From assembly GCA_964549505.1 (NCBI GenBank), contig CAZJVD010000020.1, positions 1 through 49,561 of the forward strand: a DNA stretch of 49,561 bases, written 5' to 3'. Origin of the DNA: CAZJVD01 sp964549505. Its GTDB lineage: Bacteria; Bdellovibrionota; UBA1018; CAZJVD01. Below the pieces are notes generated by a model. That model searched no databases, was not told the DNA's origin, and saw nothing but the letters and a program-made list of their open reading frames with translations. The translations under genes were made by a program, and so were the position numbers. Within the stretch, counting starts at the first letter, position 1. Each line of letters begins with the position of its first letter. This document shows positions 24,287-33,213 of this stretch, piece by piece.

Positions 24287-24565
24287 ATGTCTTCGAAGTC
24301 AGTCATCAAGGCGGCGAAACAGAAAATCGTCGAAACTTATGGAAAAAATGGTCGCGACACGGGTAACACCGAAGTTCAAGTCGCGCTTTTGACCGAGCGG
24401 ATCAATTATCTCAACGGGCATTTTGCAAAAAACCCGATGGATTTCCACTCCAAGCAAGGTCTCCTCAAACTCGTAGGTCAACGCAAACGTCTTCTCACCT
24501 TCCTGAAAACCGAAAGTGAAAAGCGTTACCTGTCGGTGATCGGCAAGCTTGAGATTCGTAAGTAA
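24287..24565 (+). CDS. rpsO: 30S ribosomal protein S15
   Basis: A 92-residue S15 with the family motifs TGNTEVQVALLTERINYLNGH (shown in part) and LLKLVGQRKRLLTFLK, which contact 16S rRNA helix 22. It is slightly longer at the N-terminus than E. coli S15. It precedes pnp by 125 bp, the usual rpsO-pnp order. Confidence 0.96.
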   Translation: MSSKSVIKAAKQKIVETYGKNGRDTGNTEVQVALLTERINYLNGHFAKNPMDFHSKQGLLKLVGQRKRLLTFLKTESEKRYLSVIGKLEIRK

Positions 24566-24690
24566 TCCAAGGCTACGATCACGTACGCTCGTCTGCGATA
24601 CTCCCTCGACCCTCGTCGACTCATGACAACGAACCGATCGTGTTTTTACGGAAAGCATCCGGCCATAAAGGCCATTAAAAGGAAAAAACC

Positions 24691-26961
24691 ATGAATCAAG
24701 TACACTCCGTTAGCTGCGAATTAGGCGGCAAAACTCTCAAGATTGAAACCGGCGAACTCGCCAAACAAGCGCACGGCTCCGTGCTCGTACATTACGGCGA
24801 CACGCGCGTTCTCGTTACAGTATGCGCAGCCAAAGATCCAAAACCGGGTATCGACTTTCTCCCTCTGACAGTCGAGTTCTCAGAAAAGTTTTATGCCGCT
24901 GGCCGGATTCCGGGCAGCTTCTTCCGCCGCGAAGGACGACCGACCTCCGAAGCGACGCTTTCGGCTCGTCTGATCGACCGTCCGAATCGCCCACTGTTTC
25001 CTGAAAATTTCCGCTGCGAGATTCAACTCGTGGCAACGATCTTATCGCTCGATCACGACGCGGACATTGACAGCGCCGCCGGGATTGGCGCGGCAGCAGC
25101 TCTGCATATTTCCGATATTCCGTTCAACGGTCCAACAGCCGCGGTACGGGTAGGACGCAAAGATGGTCAATACATCATCAATCCAGCCTGGAAGATGATA
25201 AACGACGACGAACTCGATATCGAAGTTTTTGTTTCAGGAACAGCGAACGCCATCATGATGGTCGAAGGTGGCGCACGCCAAGCTCCAGAAGCCGATGTCC
25301 TCACCGCGATCCTCAAGGGTCATGCTGAAATCAAACGCGTGGTTCAATCGATCGAAGAGCTCCGTAAGCTCTGTGGAAAACCCAAGCGCGTTCTTGCGCC
25401 GATCGCGCAAGACCAAACGCTTCTCAGCGCAGCTGAAACCGAGATGAAAGCTGGCATCGTTCAAGCGCTCAACACAAAAGAAAAGCAAAAGCGCTACGAT
25501 CTGATGGATGAAACCAAGAAGAAGGCGCTCGAGAAGCTTGTTCCAGCGTCGCTCAAAGAGTCGGATCCGGATGCTGCAAAAGAGAAAGAGTTAAAACTCA
25601 AGACGGCTTACGAAGATCTCAAGTACAAGCTCATGCGCCAAATGATCCTCAAAGAAGGAAAGCGCATTGACGGCCGCGATCTCAAAACGGTTCGAGGCAT
25701 CAGCACGAAAGTCGGATTGCTTCCGAAAACACACGGAAGCGCGCTGTTCACGCGCGGTGAGACGCAAGTTCTTGCGACCATCACACTCGGAACGGGCGAA
25801 GATGAACAAATCATCGACAATCTTCATGAGAACACGATGAGCCAGTTCTTGTTCCACTATAACTTCCCTCCCTACAGCGTGGGTGAAGTGGGACGAATGG
25901 GCGGACAGAGCCGACGTGAAATCGGTCACGGAAAACTCGCCGAACGCGCGATCTATCCGATGATTCCGAAACACGAAGACTTTCCGTACACGCTGCGTAT
26001 CGTTTGCGAAACGCTCGAGAGCAACGGTTCCTCCTCCATGGGTTCGGTCTGTAGTTCCTCGATGGCGCTCATGCACGCAGGTGTTCCAATTGAAAAGCCA
26101 GTCGCGGGTATTGCGATGGGCTTGATCAAGGAAGGCTCCGACGTTGCTGTTCTTAGCGATATTTTGGGTGACGAAGACCATCTCGGCGATATGGATTTCA
26201 AAGTCGCTGGCACGAAAGACGGTGTGACGTCGATCCAAATGGACATCAAAATTGAAGGCGTCGACGAAGCCATCATGCGCACCGCACTCGCGCAAGCGCA
26301 CGAAGGCCGGATGCACATTCTGAAAGAGATGGCGAAGACGATCGACGCATCCCGCACGGAATTGGCAGCAACTGCTCCTCGCATCATGACGATCAAGATT
26401 CCGCTCGATCGTATCGGCGAGGTCATTGGACCCAGCGGCAAGACGATCAAGGCGATTATCGCTTCAACCGGAGCGAAGATCGATATTCAAGATGACGGCC
26501 GCGTGAACATCGCATCGGTTGATCAGACAGCCGGACAAAAAGCGGCTGATATCATCAGCTCGATCGTTGCCGAACTCGAAGTCGGCAAGACCTACAAAGG
26601 TCCGATCAAGAAGATTGTAGAGTTTGGTGCTTTCGTGGCGATCACGCCAACGAAAGAAGGCCTGCTCCATATCTCTGAGATTGACTACAACCGCGTTGAA
26701 AAAGTCGAAGACTTCTTCAAAGAAGGCGACGAAGTCGAGGTCAAGCTGCTCGAGATTGAACGCACGGGAAAACTGAGACTTTCGCGTAAAGCGCTGCTCC
26801 CAGTTCCGGAAGGTTATGTTCCGCCTCCTCCACGCAGCGGCGGCTTCGGTGGCGATCGCGGTGGACGCGGTGACCGAGGCGGTCGTGGTGGTGATCGCGG
26901 CGGTCGCGGTGGAGATCGCGGCGGACGGGGTGGCGGTTACGGCCGCGCTCCGCGCATGTGA
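24691..26961 (+). CDS. pnp: Polyribonucleotide nucleotidyltransferase (PNPase) with RGG-rich tail
   Basis: A 756-residue phosphorolytic 3'-5' exoribonuclease. It has the first RNase PH domain (about 10-225; FFRREGRPTSEATLSARLID), the helical linker, the second RNase PH domain (about 330-555; catalytic region SDILGDEDHLGDMDFKVAG), a KH domain with IGPSGKTIK (about 565-625) and an S1 domain (about 630-705; GAFVAITPTKEGLLHISEI). The last ~40 residues are almost only Gly, Arg and Asp in repeated DRGGRGG units, an RGG-type RNA-binding tail not found in E. coli PNPase. AAGGAA precedes the ATG, and a small GGCC-ataaa-GGCC hairpin (24661-24673) lies just upstream. The 3' end overlaps the opposite frameshifted gene by 25 bp. 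Confidence 0.97.
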   Translation: MNQVHSVSCELGGKTLKIETGELAKQAHGSVLVHYGDTRVLVTVCAAKDPKPGIDFLPLTVEFSEKFYAAGRIPGSFFRREGRPTSEATLSARLIDRPNRPLFPENFRCEIQLVATILSLDHDADIDSAAGIGAAAALHISDIPFNGPTAAVRVGRKDGQYIINPAWKMINDDELDIEVFVSGTANAIMMVEGGARQAPEADVLTAILKGHAEIKRVVQSIEELRKLCGKPKRVLAPIAQDQTLLSAAETEMKAGIVQALNTKEKQKRYDLMDETKKKALEKLVPASLKESDPDAAKEKELKLKTAYEDLKYKLMRQMILKEGKRIDGRDLKTVRGISTKVGLLPKTHGSALFTRGETQVLATITLGTGEDEQIIDNLHENTMSQFLFHYNFPPYSVGEVGRMGGQSRREIGHGKLAERAIYPMIPKHEDFPYTLRIVCETLESNGSSSMGSVCSSSMALMHAGVPIEKPVAGIAMGLIKEGSDVAVLSDILGDEDHLGDMDFKVAGTKDGVTSIQMDIKIEGVDEAIMRTALAQAHEGRMHILKEMAKTIDASRTELAATAPRIMTIKIPLDRIGEVIGPSGKTIKAIIASTGAKIDIQDDGRVNIASVDQTAGQKAADIISSIVAELEVGKTYKGPIKKIVEFGAFVAITPTKEGLLHISEIDYNRVEKVEDFFKEGDEVEVKLLEIERTGKLRLSRKALLPVPEGYVPPPPRSGGFGGDRGGRGDRGGRGGDRGGRGGDRGGRGGGYGRAPRM

Positions 26962-28302
26962 AAATCCTTCACAGCCTGACGTAAACCACGAATACGCATG
27001 AACTGCGGCGCCCATCGCTTGGATGCGACGACGTTCTCGATTGTGCAAAATGGGCTAGAAGGCGCTAGCCACAAGTCTTCTCCCAGAATTTTGTGTAACT
27101 GGCGCACGAAAGCCGCATCATGTTCTTCGCCCAGACCATTCGAACGTTGAAAGCCTAGCGCCTCAATGATCGTGTGGTGTGTTTTGAACTGAAGTTTGTT
27201 TTCGAGATCCGTTATAAGACCGGATCGCCAACCGTGATGCCATGGGGTTTCCTGCGCCTGGTTGATCAGATCAAAAATCGGCGGGTAGATTTGGCAATCA
27301 CTCACATCTCGAAAAAAGAGGCGTCCGGAAAACTGAACCGATGAGCCGGTGGGTATGCCGATCGTCTCCGCGAGAAAATTCTGTCCGTGCGAATACGGAC
27401 ACACTAACCCGTAACGAACGAGCATCTCAGCCTTGAATCGCCCCACCATGCGCGCGTAACGGACAAAGTTCTGGTACCCCAGCGCTCCCTGCGTGGCTCT
27501 GACTTCGATAGCAAACCCCGGTTAAAAACGATCGCCGACGATCGAACGCGGCTTGCATCGGCCTAAGATCACGAACGACCATTCCGCGCCCCGTTTCGAT
27601 CTCTGAGACCCCGAAAGCCTCGGTGAGAATCACGACGTTTTCTGGGGCTCCAACCCGCTGGTCAATCTGCCGGGTCCATCGCGAGAGTGCGAGCCCACCC
27701 TCAATATCGTTTTCCGTTTCCAGTTTTACTTTCTCTCGACGTCCGGGTCGGACCGTGTCGGTTGGGAGTTTCAGCGAAAACAAACGACCCGTTTTGGTAA
27801 AGCTCAACAGGGACCGGGAGGCCGAAAAATAAAAAGGTTCGCGAACATTCAGTACGACCGAACTCGTAGAAAATGGAACATCGGGACTGCGATTATACGG
27901 ATGCCGATACCATCGAATCTCCGGCATACCCTGCCCGTCATCGTGCTCGACGAGCTCGAAATCAGGCAGAAACACTTCTCCGACTCCCTCCACGACATCG
28001 ATCCGAACGCGCGACCGTGGAACCCGGGCAAAACTAAGAAAAACCGAACGATTCTTGAAATCCTTCGCTCGCTCTCCAGTCGGATTGGGCCCGAGCTCAG
28101 CCAGGAGCCAAGCTCTTAAGAACGGAATGCTCAGACGTTGGGCACATTGAGAGGCGTCAGAGGTGAGGCGAGCGTTCGGCCCTAAAGAAAAAGCCGGCGC
28201 CGGATCAGCTCGACACACGAGCGTACGAGCGCAGACACTAATAGCGATGGCACTGATAAGAAGACTTCCCACTACCCAGGAGCGCATTCGGAAGCCGTGC
28301 AT
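26937..28302 (-). pseudogene. Exported protein of unknown function, interrupted by a +1-type frameshift
   Basis: Two overlapping minus-strand frames make one protein of about 454 residues if one base is removed from a run of four C (plus strand 27516-27519). With the run shortened, RRRSFLTG continues into FAIEVRATQGALGYQNF and on to MVGRFKAEMLVRYG without a stop. The 5' frame alone would stop at 27427. The N-terminus (from ATG 28302: MHGFRMRSWVVGSLLISAIA) is signal-like, with a few Cys downstream. No family is recognised. A homopolymer change is equally consistent with a sequencing error, so a functional gene remains possible. It is divergent from the 302-residue outer-membrane protein. Confidence 0.7.
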
Positions 28303-28361
28303 ATCGTAGGTTCCGGTATATGACAAACGGAGTCGGAATCCTAAACTAAAACAGTTACCAC

Positions 28362-28390
28362 TTGACACGCTACGTCGAAGGTGCGAAACT
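28362..28390 (+). promoter_or_regulatory. Possible promoter of the 28483 gene
   Basis: A perfect TTGACA (28362-28367) is followed after 17 bases by GAAACT (28385-28390), a poor -10. This would give a leader of about 86 bases, in contrast to the near-leaderless genes elsewhere. Confidence 0.35.
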
Positions 28391-28482
28391 GCGTGCGGCT
28401 GAAAAACAGCGCCCCGTGGTGCAAAAGCAGTTGAACCAGTGTACAAGCGGGAAAACTGTTTAACAGGTAAGAGGTGAAAATT

Positions 28483-29391
28483 ATGACTGAGTTTAGTTAC
28501 CCGAAGACTTTATGGGGTGTTGTAGCGGCAGTTCTCGCGCTTCAACTTGTGGGTCTTGATGCATCAGCAGCGCAGAAACGACAACAGAAAGCCCACCGTC
28601 GCGCAGCCGCGCCAGGTGGAACAAGTTCGTTGAACTCACAAGATGTTCAACCGAGCGCACTGGATAAGATTGGCGTGGTTTACTACGGAAACTTTTATGG
28701 TCCATCGATCACGGAGTTTGATTCAAACTTCCCAGACGACACGGGCGCTCCGAGCGAACCTATCTATCTCTACAGTTCATCAAAGCTCATTTATAAATTC
28801 ACGCCGGCATTGAGCGTGAATCTCAACCCACGCTGGGTGGTCCGACCCGATCCACAAAAACAGGATGGATTTCAAATGCTCGATCCGCGCGTCGGCTTCA
28901 AAGCGTCGAATGCGATCGATCAGAACGGTTTTTCAATCACGCCGAGTATCGATCTCGAGTTTGCGTTGACGGAATCAACACAAGGCGCTGGCCGTAGCGT
29001 ATCGCCTCGCCTGGTGCTTGAGAATGCCTACGCGATTCCGAACTCGCGCTGGACGTTGGGATCCGATATTTGGGCTCGTTACTTCATCCACAACCGCCGC
29101 AAACAAGGCGCAGATGGTGACATCGCGACTTACTTCTCGTTTTACTCGAAGTATCAGTTCACGCCAGCGCTCGCTGCTCGTCTGTTGTACGAAGCGGAAG
29201 CGGCTGTAAAAGACGGTGCTGCTAGCTCAGCAAACCAGCTGACCTACGCATCGCCAAATATTCAGCCTGCGATTTTGTGGAATATTACGGAAGCGATTGA
29301 GTTCGCCCCGTACTTGCTCATGTACACGAGCAGCGGAATCAAGTCGGAAGCCACAGCAGTTGGCTTTGAGTTTACGGCTGCGATTCTGTAA
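28483..29391 (+). CDS. Outer-membrane beta-barrel-type protein
   Basis: A 302-residue exported protein with signal peptide YPKTLWGVVAAVLALQLVG...ASA, a basic linker (KRQQKAHRRAAAPGG), then repeated amphipathic strands (KIGVVYYGNFYGPSITEF, KLIYKFTPALSVNLNPRW, FSFYSKYQFTPALAARLLY, IEFAPYLLMYTSSGIK). This pattern fits an 8- to 12-strand barrel; no family name is safe. The start is ATG 28483, because AGAGGTG lies six bases upstream; a GTG nine bases earlier overlaps that site. Confidence 0.78.
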   Translation: MTEFSYPKTLWGVVAAVLALQLVGLDASAAQKRQQKAHRRAAAPGGTSSLNSQDVQPSALDKIGVVYYGNFYGPSITEFDSNFPDDTGAPSEPIYLYSSSKLIYKFTPALSVNLNPRWVVRPDPQKQDGFQMLDPRVGFKASNAIDQNGFSITPSIDLEFALTESTQGAGRSVSPRLVLENAYAIPNSRWTLGSDIWARYFIHNRRKQGADGDIATYFSFYSKYQFTPALAARLLYEAEAAVKDGAASSANQLTYASPNIQPAILWNITEAIEFAPYLLMYTSSGIKSEATAVGFEFTAAIL

Positions 29392-29445
29392 TTCGTAAAG
29401 TCGAATTGAGCTGCCTTTTATAGGTAGCTTTGGACATAGCTTTGG

Positions 29446-29492
29446 GCCCCGAAAGCCTGGCTTAGCCAGCGTTTTCGGGGCTTTAGCTTTTT
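29446..29492 (+). terminator. Rho-independent terminator
   Basis: GCCCCGAAA (29446-29454) pairs with TTTCGGGGC (29473-29481), with an inner CTGGC-tta-GCCAG stem, followed by TTTAGCTTTTT. It ends transcription of the outer-membrane protein gene and is the clearest terminator in the window. Confidence 0.85.
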
Positions 29493-29504
29493 CAGGGACC
29501 AGAA

Positions 29505-29513
29505 TGCTATACT
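29505..29513 (+). promoter_or_regulatory. Extended -10 promoter (TGCTATACT)
   Basis: TGC precedes TATACT (29508-29513), five of six to consensus. The hexamer ends 8 bases before the ATG at 29522, so transcription would start near 29520. No good -35 is seen, as expected for an extended -10. It lies just after the terminator. Confidence 0.6.
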
Positions 29514-29521
29514 TTTAAAGA

Positions 29522-30214
29522 ATGGCGTCCGACCGAAAGCCCCAAAAACCGGGTTCCCCAAACGAGGACTCGCCCAGTTCCGATTCTGTTGACGCCCTTT
29601 TTGACGCCCTCCAGGCTGCAAAGCGAAAAAAAGAACAGGTCGCAACCGATTTTGAGATCGACGATCGCGACGACAGCCCCAATGAAGACACGGTTTTACA
29701 GATCAAACGATGGATCCTGATCGGTGTGGGCTTAGGTCTGATCGCGTTTGGATCGCTCTACGCGGTCGAGTTCCTACGTCGGAAGACCGCCGGAAGTGGA
29801 GAGACAGCCACGCCCACGGTCGACACAGAGGCCACGCCAGACACCACGGCAAGGTCTTTCGTACCCAACACACCCGCTGTTCCGTCCCCTAGTCCAAGTG
29901 TTCCGCACGTAGCTCCGCCCGTACGTCGGACCTACGAACGTACGACGGAACGCTCTGCTGAACGCCCCCCTGTACGCGCGCCGCGTCCTCCAGACCACGA
30001 CGCCCTTGAACATCGAAAAAACAGTGTGCTGGAAGAGCCAACCCACCACGAAGAACCAGCGCCCGCCGAAGATGACTTCGAAGATGAACCCGAATCGCCG
30101 AAGCTCAAGAAGGACGACTCCTCGAAACCTCCACCCCTGTCTGATGATCCGCCCGAAGACGAACCGGCGGAACAGGATCCGGCCAATGCGACGCCCGATG
30201 AAGGGTCTGGATAA
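29522..30214 (+). CDS. Single-pass membrane protein with Pro/Glu-rich exterior
   Basis: A 230-residue protein with an N-terminal charged part of about 60 residues, one transmembrane helix (WILIGVGLGLIAFGSLYAVEF, 64-84) and a C-terminal region of about 145 residues dominated by Pro, Glu, Asp and Ser (for example PAEDDFEDEPESPK). The low-complexity tail resembles the periplasm-spanning linkers of TonB or SPOR proteins, but no folded C-terminal domain follows. No Shine-Dalgarno sequence; near-leaderless by the promoter above. It precedes tmk by 58 bp. Confidence 0.7.
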   Translation: MASDRKPQKPGSPNEDSPSSDSVDALFDALQAAKRKKEQVATDFEIDDRDDSPNEDTVLQIKRWILIGVGLGLIAFGSLYAVEFLRRKTAGSGETATPTVDTEATPDTTARSFVPNTPAVPSPSPSVPHVAPPVRRTYERTTERSAERPPVRAPRPPDHDALEHRKNSVLEEPTHHEEPAPAEDDFEDEPESPKLKKDDSSKPPPLSDDPPEDEPAEQDPANATPDEGSG

Positions 30215-30272
30215 GCACGGTCCTTCTTCCGATTTCTTGACCAAGCCCCCAGCCAAAGCTTACTAACGTTGG

Positions 30273-30920
30273 ATGGCCACCGGCAAACCCTTAAGCAATC
30301 ACGGAGTTTTAGTCACGTTTGAAGGCAGCGATGGCGCCGGTAAGAGCACGCTGATCCGTGCTGTCGAGGCCGAACTCAAGCGCCGAAAAATTCCGGTCGT
30401 CATCACGCGCGAACCCGGCGGGACACTCTTGGCCGAGAAAATTCGCCACCTCATCCTGGAACATTCGATGTCCCGTGAGACTGAACTTTTACTCTATGAG
30501 GCCGCTCGAAACGAACATGTGCTCCATCGCATCGCGCCTGCACTCAAAAAAGGATTGGTCGTGCTCTGCGATCGCTACACCGATTCGAGTCTCGCTTATC
30601 AGAGCGCTGGGCGCGGCATCGGCTGGTCGAACGTGGAATGGCTGAACCGTTTTGCAACCGATAATCTTCGTCCCACACTCACGGTCTATCTGAAGTCCGA
30701 ACCTCGAAAGACTCTATTAAAAGCCAAACGAAAGACCCGCTTTGAACGTGAAGGCGTTGCTTTTCAACGACGGGTGCAGATCGGTTTTGCGCGCGCCATG
30801 CGCCTCCATCCGCAACGCTGGGTGGTGCTGCAAAGCTGGTCACAACCTCCTGCACGCATGGCCGGCGATGTTGTCCGACGCATCGAAAGTACGGTTAAAA
30901 AAAAGAGTAGAACACGATGA
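30273..30920 (+). CDS. tmk: Thymidylate kinase
   Basis: A 215-residue dTMP kinase, making dTDP for DNA synthesis. It has the P-loop GSDGAGKST (18-26), the TREPGGT substrate loop (about 44-50), the LCDRYTDSSLAYQ motif and a lid rich in basic residues. Its stop overlaps the holB ATG as ATGA, so tmk and holB are coupled, as often seen (tmk-holB). Confidence 0.95.
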   Translation: MATGKPLSNHGVLVTFEGSDGAGKSTLIRAVEAELKRRKIPVVITREPGGTLLAEKIRHLILEHSMSRETELLLYEAARNEHVLHRIAPALKKGLVVLCDRYTDSSLAYQSAGRGIGWSNVEWLNRFATDNLRPTLTVYLKSEPRKTLLKAKRKTRFEREGVAFQRRVQIGFARAMRLHPQRWVVLQSWSQPPARMAGDVVRRIESTVKKKSRTR

Positions 30921-31843
30921 CCGTTACGGCTGACAATCCTTGGAATCGAAAGCTTGCGGAGATCCAGAGAGCCAAGCTCTCGGATGTCAGCGAGAGCACG
31001 CACGCTCTCTTGCTCGTAGGGCCGCAAGGAGTTGGAAAGCGCGATCTTGCGATTTTGTTCGCCCGGTGGTGGATGTGCCTCAAACCAGGAACCCACTGGG
31101 CCGTATGCGAGACCTGCGTTCCATGCCGGCGTTTCAAATCAGAGACTGAGATCGGGGCGATCGATTTACGATGGATCGTCGCCGACATGGAAGGAACGAC
31201 AAATCGGATCAAAGTCGAAGCACTTCGAGAAATCCGTGACGAGCTCGGTTTCTCACCCCTTGAGAGCCGCAATAAGGTCGTGCTGCTGGCGGATGCCGAA
31301 AACCTAACACCCCAGGCAGCCAACGCTTTGTTGAAAATCCTCGAAGAACCCCCCGCACGATGGGTGTTTGTTCTCACGGCAAGCGACGAACGACGCATTC
31401 TTCCCACTATTCTTTCGCGCTGTCAGAGGATGAGAGTCAAACCTCTAAAAGAAGACGAACTGCGGTCGCTCTTACAAGAACACATCAGCGGCCTAAGCGT
31501 GGATGTTTCGAGTGGAAGCCTGAGCGTGGCGCTTCGTTCGGCGGAACCATGGGCACAGGAGATGCGTGAAAGATTTCAGCGGTTTTTAAAGACTCCGGAG
31601 CTGGAGTTCGCGGCCATTCTAGATTTGGTTCAAAAAGATGCGAGCGGTGTCTCGAATCGTCTCGATTATCTTTTAGAATTGCATGAGAGCGCTTTGCGGG
31701 AAGCGTGGCTTGGCACCGTTCGCATTTCAGAAAGCACACTCGAGAAAGTAACAGCCTTTGTCGCCGAAGCACGACGCATGATGGAAACACCGGTTCAGAA
31801 AAAACTTCTCGCACAGACGTTGCTCCTCAGCTGGACGGCGTAG
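30917..31843 (+). CDS. holB: DNA polymerase III delta' subunit
   Basis: A 308-residue clamp-loader AAA+ protein. GPQGVGKR replaces the usual Walker A GxxGxGKS/T, in line with the ATP-inactive delta' subunit. A Cys4 zinc site (54, 64, 67, 70; CETCVPC) follows, then KVVLLADAENLTPQAANALL, ILEEPP and the sensor-1 SRCQRMR. The C-terminal domain is poorly conserved. It acts with delta and tau/gamma to load the sliding clamp. Confidence 0.92.
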   Translation: MTVTADNPWNRKLAEIQRAKLSDVSESTHALLLVGPQGVGKRDLAILFARWWMCLKPGTHWAVCETCVPCRRFKSETEIGAIDLRWIVADMEGTTNRIKVEALREIRDELGFSPLESRNKVVLLADAENLTPQAANALLKILEEPPARWVFVLTASDERRILPTILSRCQRMRVKPLKEDELRSLLQEHISGLSVDVSSGSLSVALRSAEPWAQEMRERFQRFLKTPELEFAAILDLVQKDASGVSNRLDYLLELHESALREAWLGTVRISESTLEKVTAFVAEARRMMETPVQKKLLAQTLLLSWTA

Positions 31844-31845
31844 CC

Positions 31846-33213
31846 ATGTCACCCGCAACCAAGCGTGAGCTCAAGAGCAGTCTGTCGCTCGCGGTCCCCG
31901 TGATCTTAGCCAACCTGGGAGCGATGCTCCTCGGTGTTGTCGACACGATCGTTGTTGGGCGGTTGGGTTCTATCGAACTTTCGGGCGTTGCTGCCGCCGG
32001 CAATCTCTTTTGGCCCATGATTGTATTAGGGCTTGGGTTCTTGTTTGCGACCGACACACTCGTTTCCCAGAGTTTCGGCGCGGACAACTTACGACGCGCG
32101 TGGCGCTTACTTTTTCAGTTCAGTTACGCGTGTGTGCCCGTGTCCATCCTACTGATGTTTTTAGTCTGGGGACTGACGTCGATCTATCCGCATACCGGTT
32201 CGGATCCAGCGACGGTTGCGATCGCTGTTCCTTTTGGAAAACTTTTGGTCTGGACAACTCCAGCGGTCATGTTTTTCTCCTTACTCCAACGATTCTGGGC
32301 GGCACTCCATATTGTGACCCCTTTCACGGTCATCATGGTGCTCGGAAACGTTCTGAACCTCTTCGGTAATCTTGCACTGGTGTTTGGAAAGTTTGGCTGT
32401 CCCGAGCTCGGTGTTATGGGCTCCGCGTGGTCAACATTCTGGTCGCGGCTTTTCATGCTCGCGCTTGCGATCGGGTTTACACTTTGGAAGCGACGTCGCT
32501 TTTTTGGCGAAGCGCTGAAGCGACAGGGCCGATTCCTCGAACACCATGCGATCGACTGGAAGATGCAAAAGCAGATCTTGAAAATCGGTGTTCCCGGCGC
32601 CGGCGCGTTTGGACTTGAGGCAGGACTTTTCGCGTTCACGACATTCCTTGCTGGTCGTCTCGGCGCCCTCGATCTCGCGGCCCATCACGTGACGCTTCAG
32701 ATTGCGACGATGACCTTCATGGTGCCCATGGGACTGTCAAATGCCGCCGCCGTTCGGGTGGGTAAGCACATCGGTGCGCTTCGTCCAGCGAGCGCCCGAT
32801 TGGCCGGAAATCTGAATATCGCGATAGCCGTAGTTTTCATGGCTGCGTCCGGAGTGGTCCTCTTGACGTTTCCATCGACGATCCTGAGTTGGTTTGTTGT
32901 GGATCAAGAAGTGATCCGACGTGCTCTCAGCATCACCGTTTTTGCGGCTTCGTTTCAGATTTTCGATGGGATTCAGGTGACAGCAGGCGGTTGCCTTCGC
33001 GGGATCGGGAACACGCATGCGCCGTTCTTTGTGAATCTCGTAGGGCATTATCCCTTGGGGGCTGTGATCGCGACGGTCGCGTGTTTCACGTTTGCTCAGG
33101 GACTACGCGGACTTTGGATGGGTCTTACAATCGGGCTGTTGGTTGTGGCGCTGAGTCTTTTGATAATTTGGATTCGTACGCCTGACTCTCGATTGCGGCC
33201 TCAAGCCGTGTGA
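31846..33213 (+). CDS. MATE-family multidrug efflux transporter
   Basis: A 455-residue MATE transporter with about twelve hydrophobic segments, N-half AVPVILANLGAMLLGVVDTIVVGRLGS and TDTLVSQSFGADN, and C-half VPMGLSNAAAVRVGKHIGA, with the paired inverted-repeat layout. It exports cationic compounds using H+ or Na+. ATG 31846 lies 2 bp after holB, so it is the third gene of the tmk-holB operon. Its end overlaps glpD by 89 bp, the largest antisense overlap here. Confidence 0.9.
   Translation: MSPATKRELKSSLSLAVPVILANLGAMLLGVVDTIVVGRLGSIELSGVAAAGNLFWPMIVLGLGFLFATDTLVSQSFGADNLRRAWRLLFQFSYACVPVSILLMFLVWGLTSIYPHTGSDPATVAIAVPFGKLLVWTTPAVMFFSLLQRFWAALHIVTPFTVIMVLGNVLNLFGNLALVFGKFGCPELGVMGSAWSTFWSRLFMLALAIGFTLWKRRRFFGEALKRQGRFLEHHAIDWKMQKQILKIGVPGAGAFGLEAGLFAFTTFLAGRLGALDLAAHHVTLQIATMTFMVPMGLSNAAAVRVGKHIGALRPASARLAGNLNIAIAVVFMAASGVVLLTFPSTILSWFVVDQEVIRRALSITVFAASFQIFDGIQVTAGGCLRGIGNTHAPFFVNLVGHYPLGAVIATVACFTFAQGLRGLWMGLTIGLLVVALSLLIIWIRTPDSRLRPQAV

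Noticed and set aside
25591..26316. A 241-residue open frame antisense to pnp
   Set aside because: It lies wholly within a conserved pnp region, has His/Arg-rich random-looking composition and no ribosome site, so it is a shadow frame.
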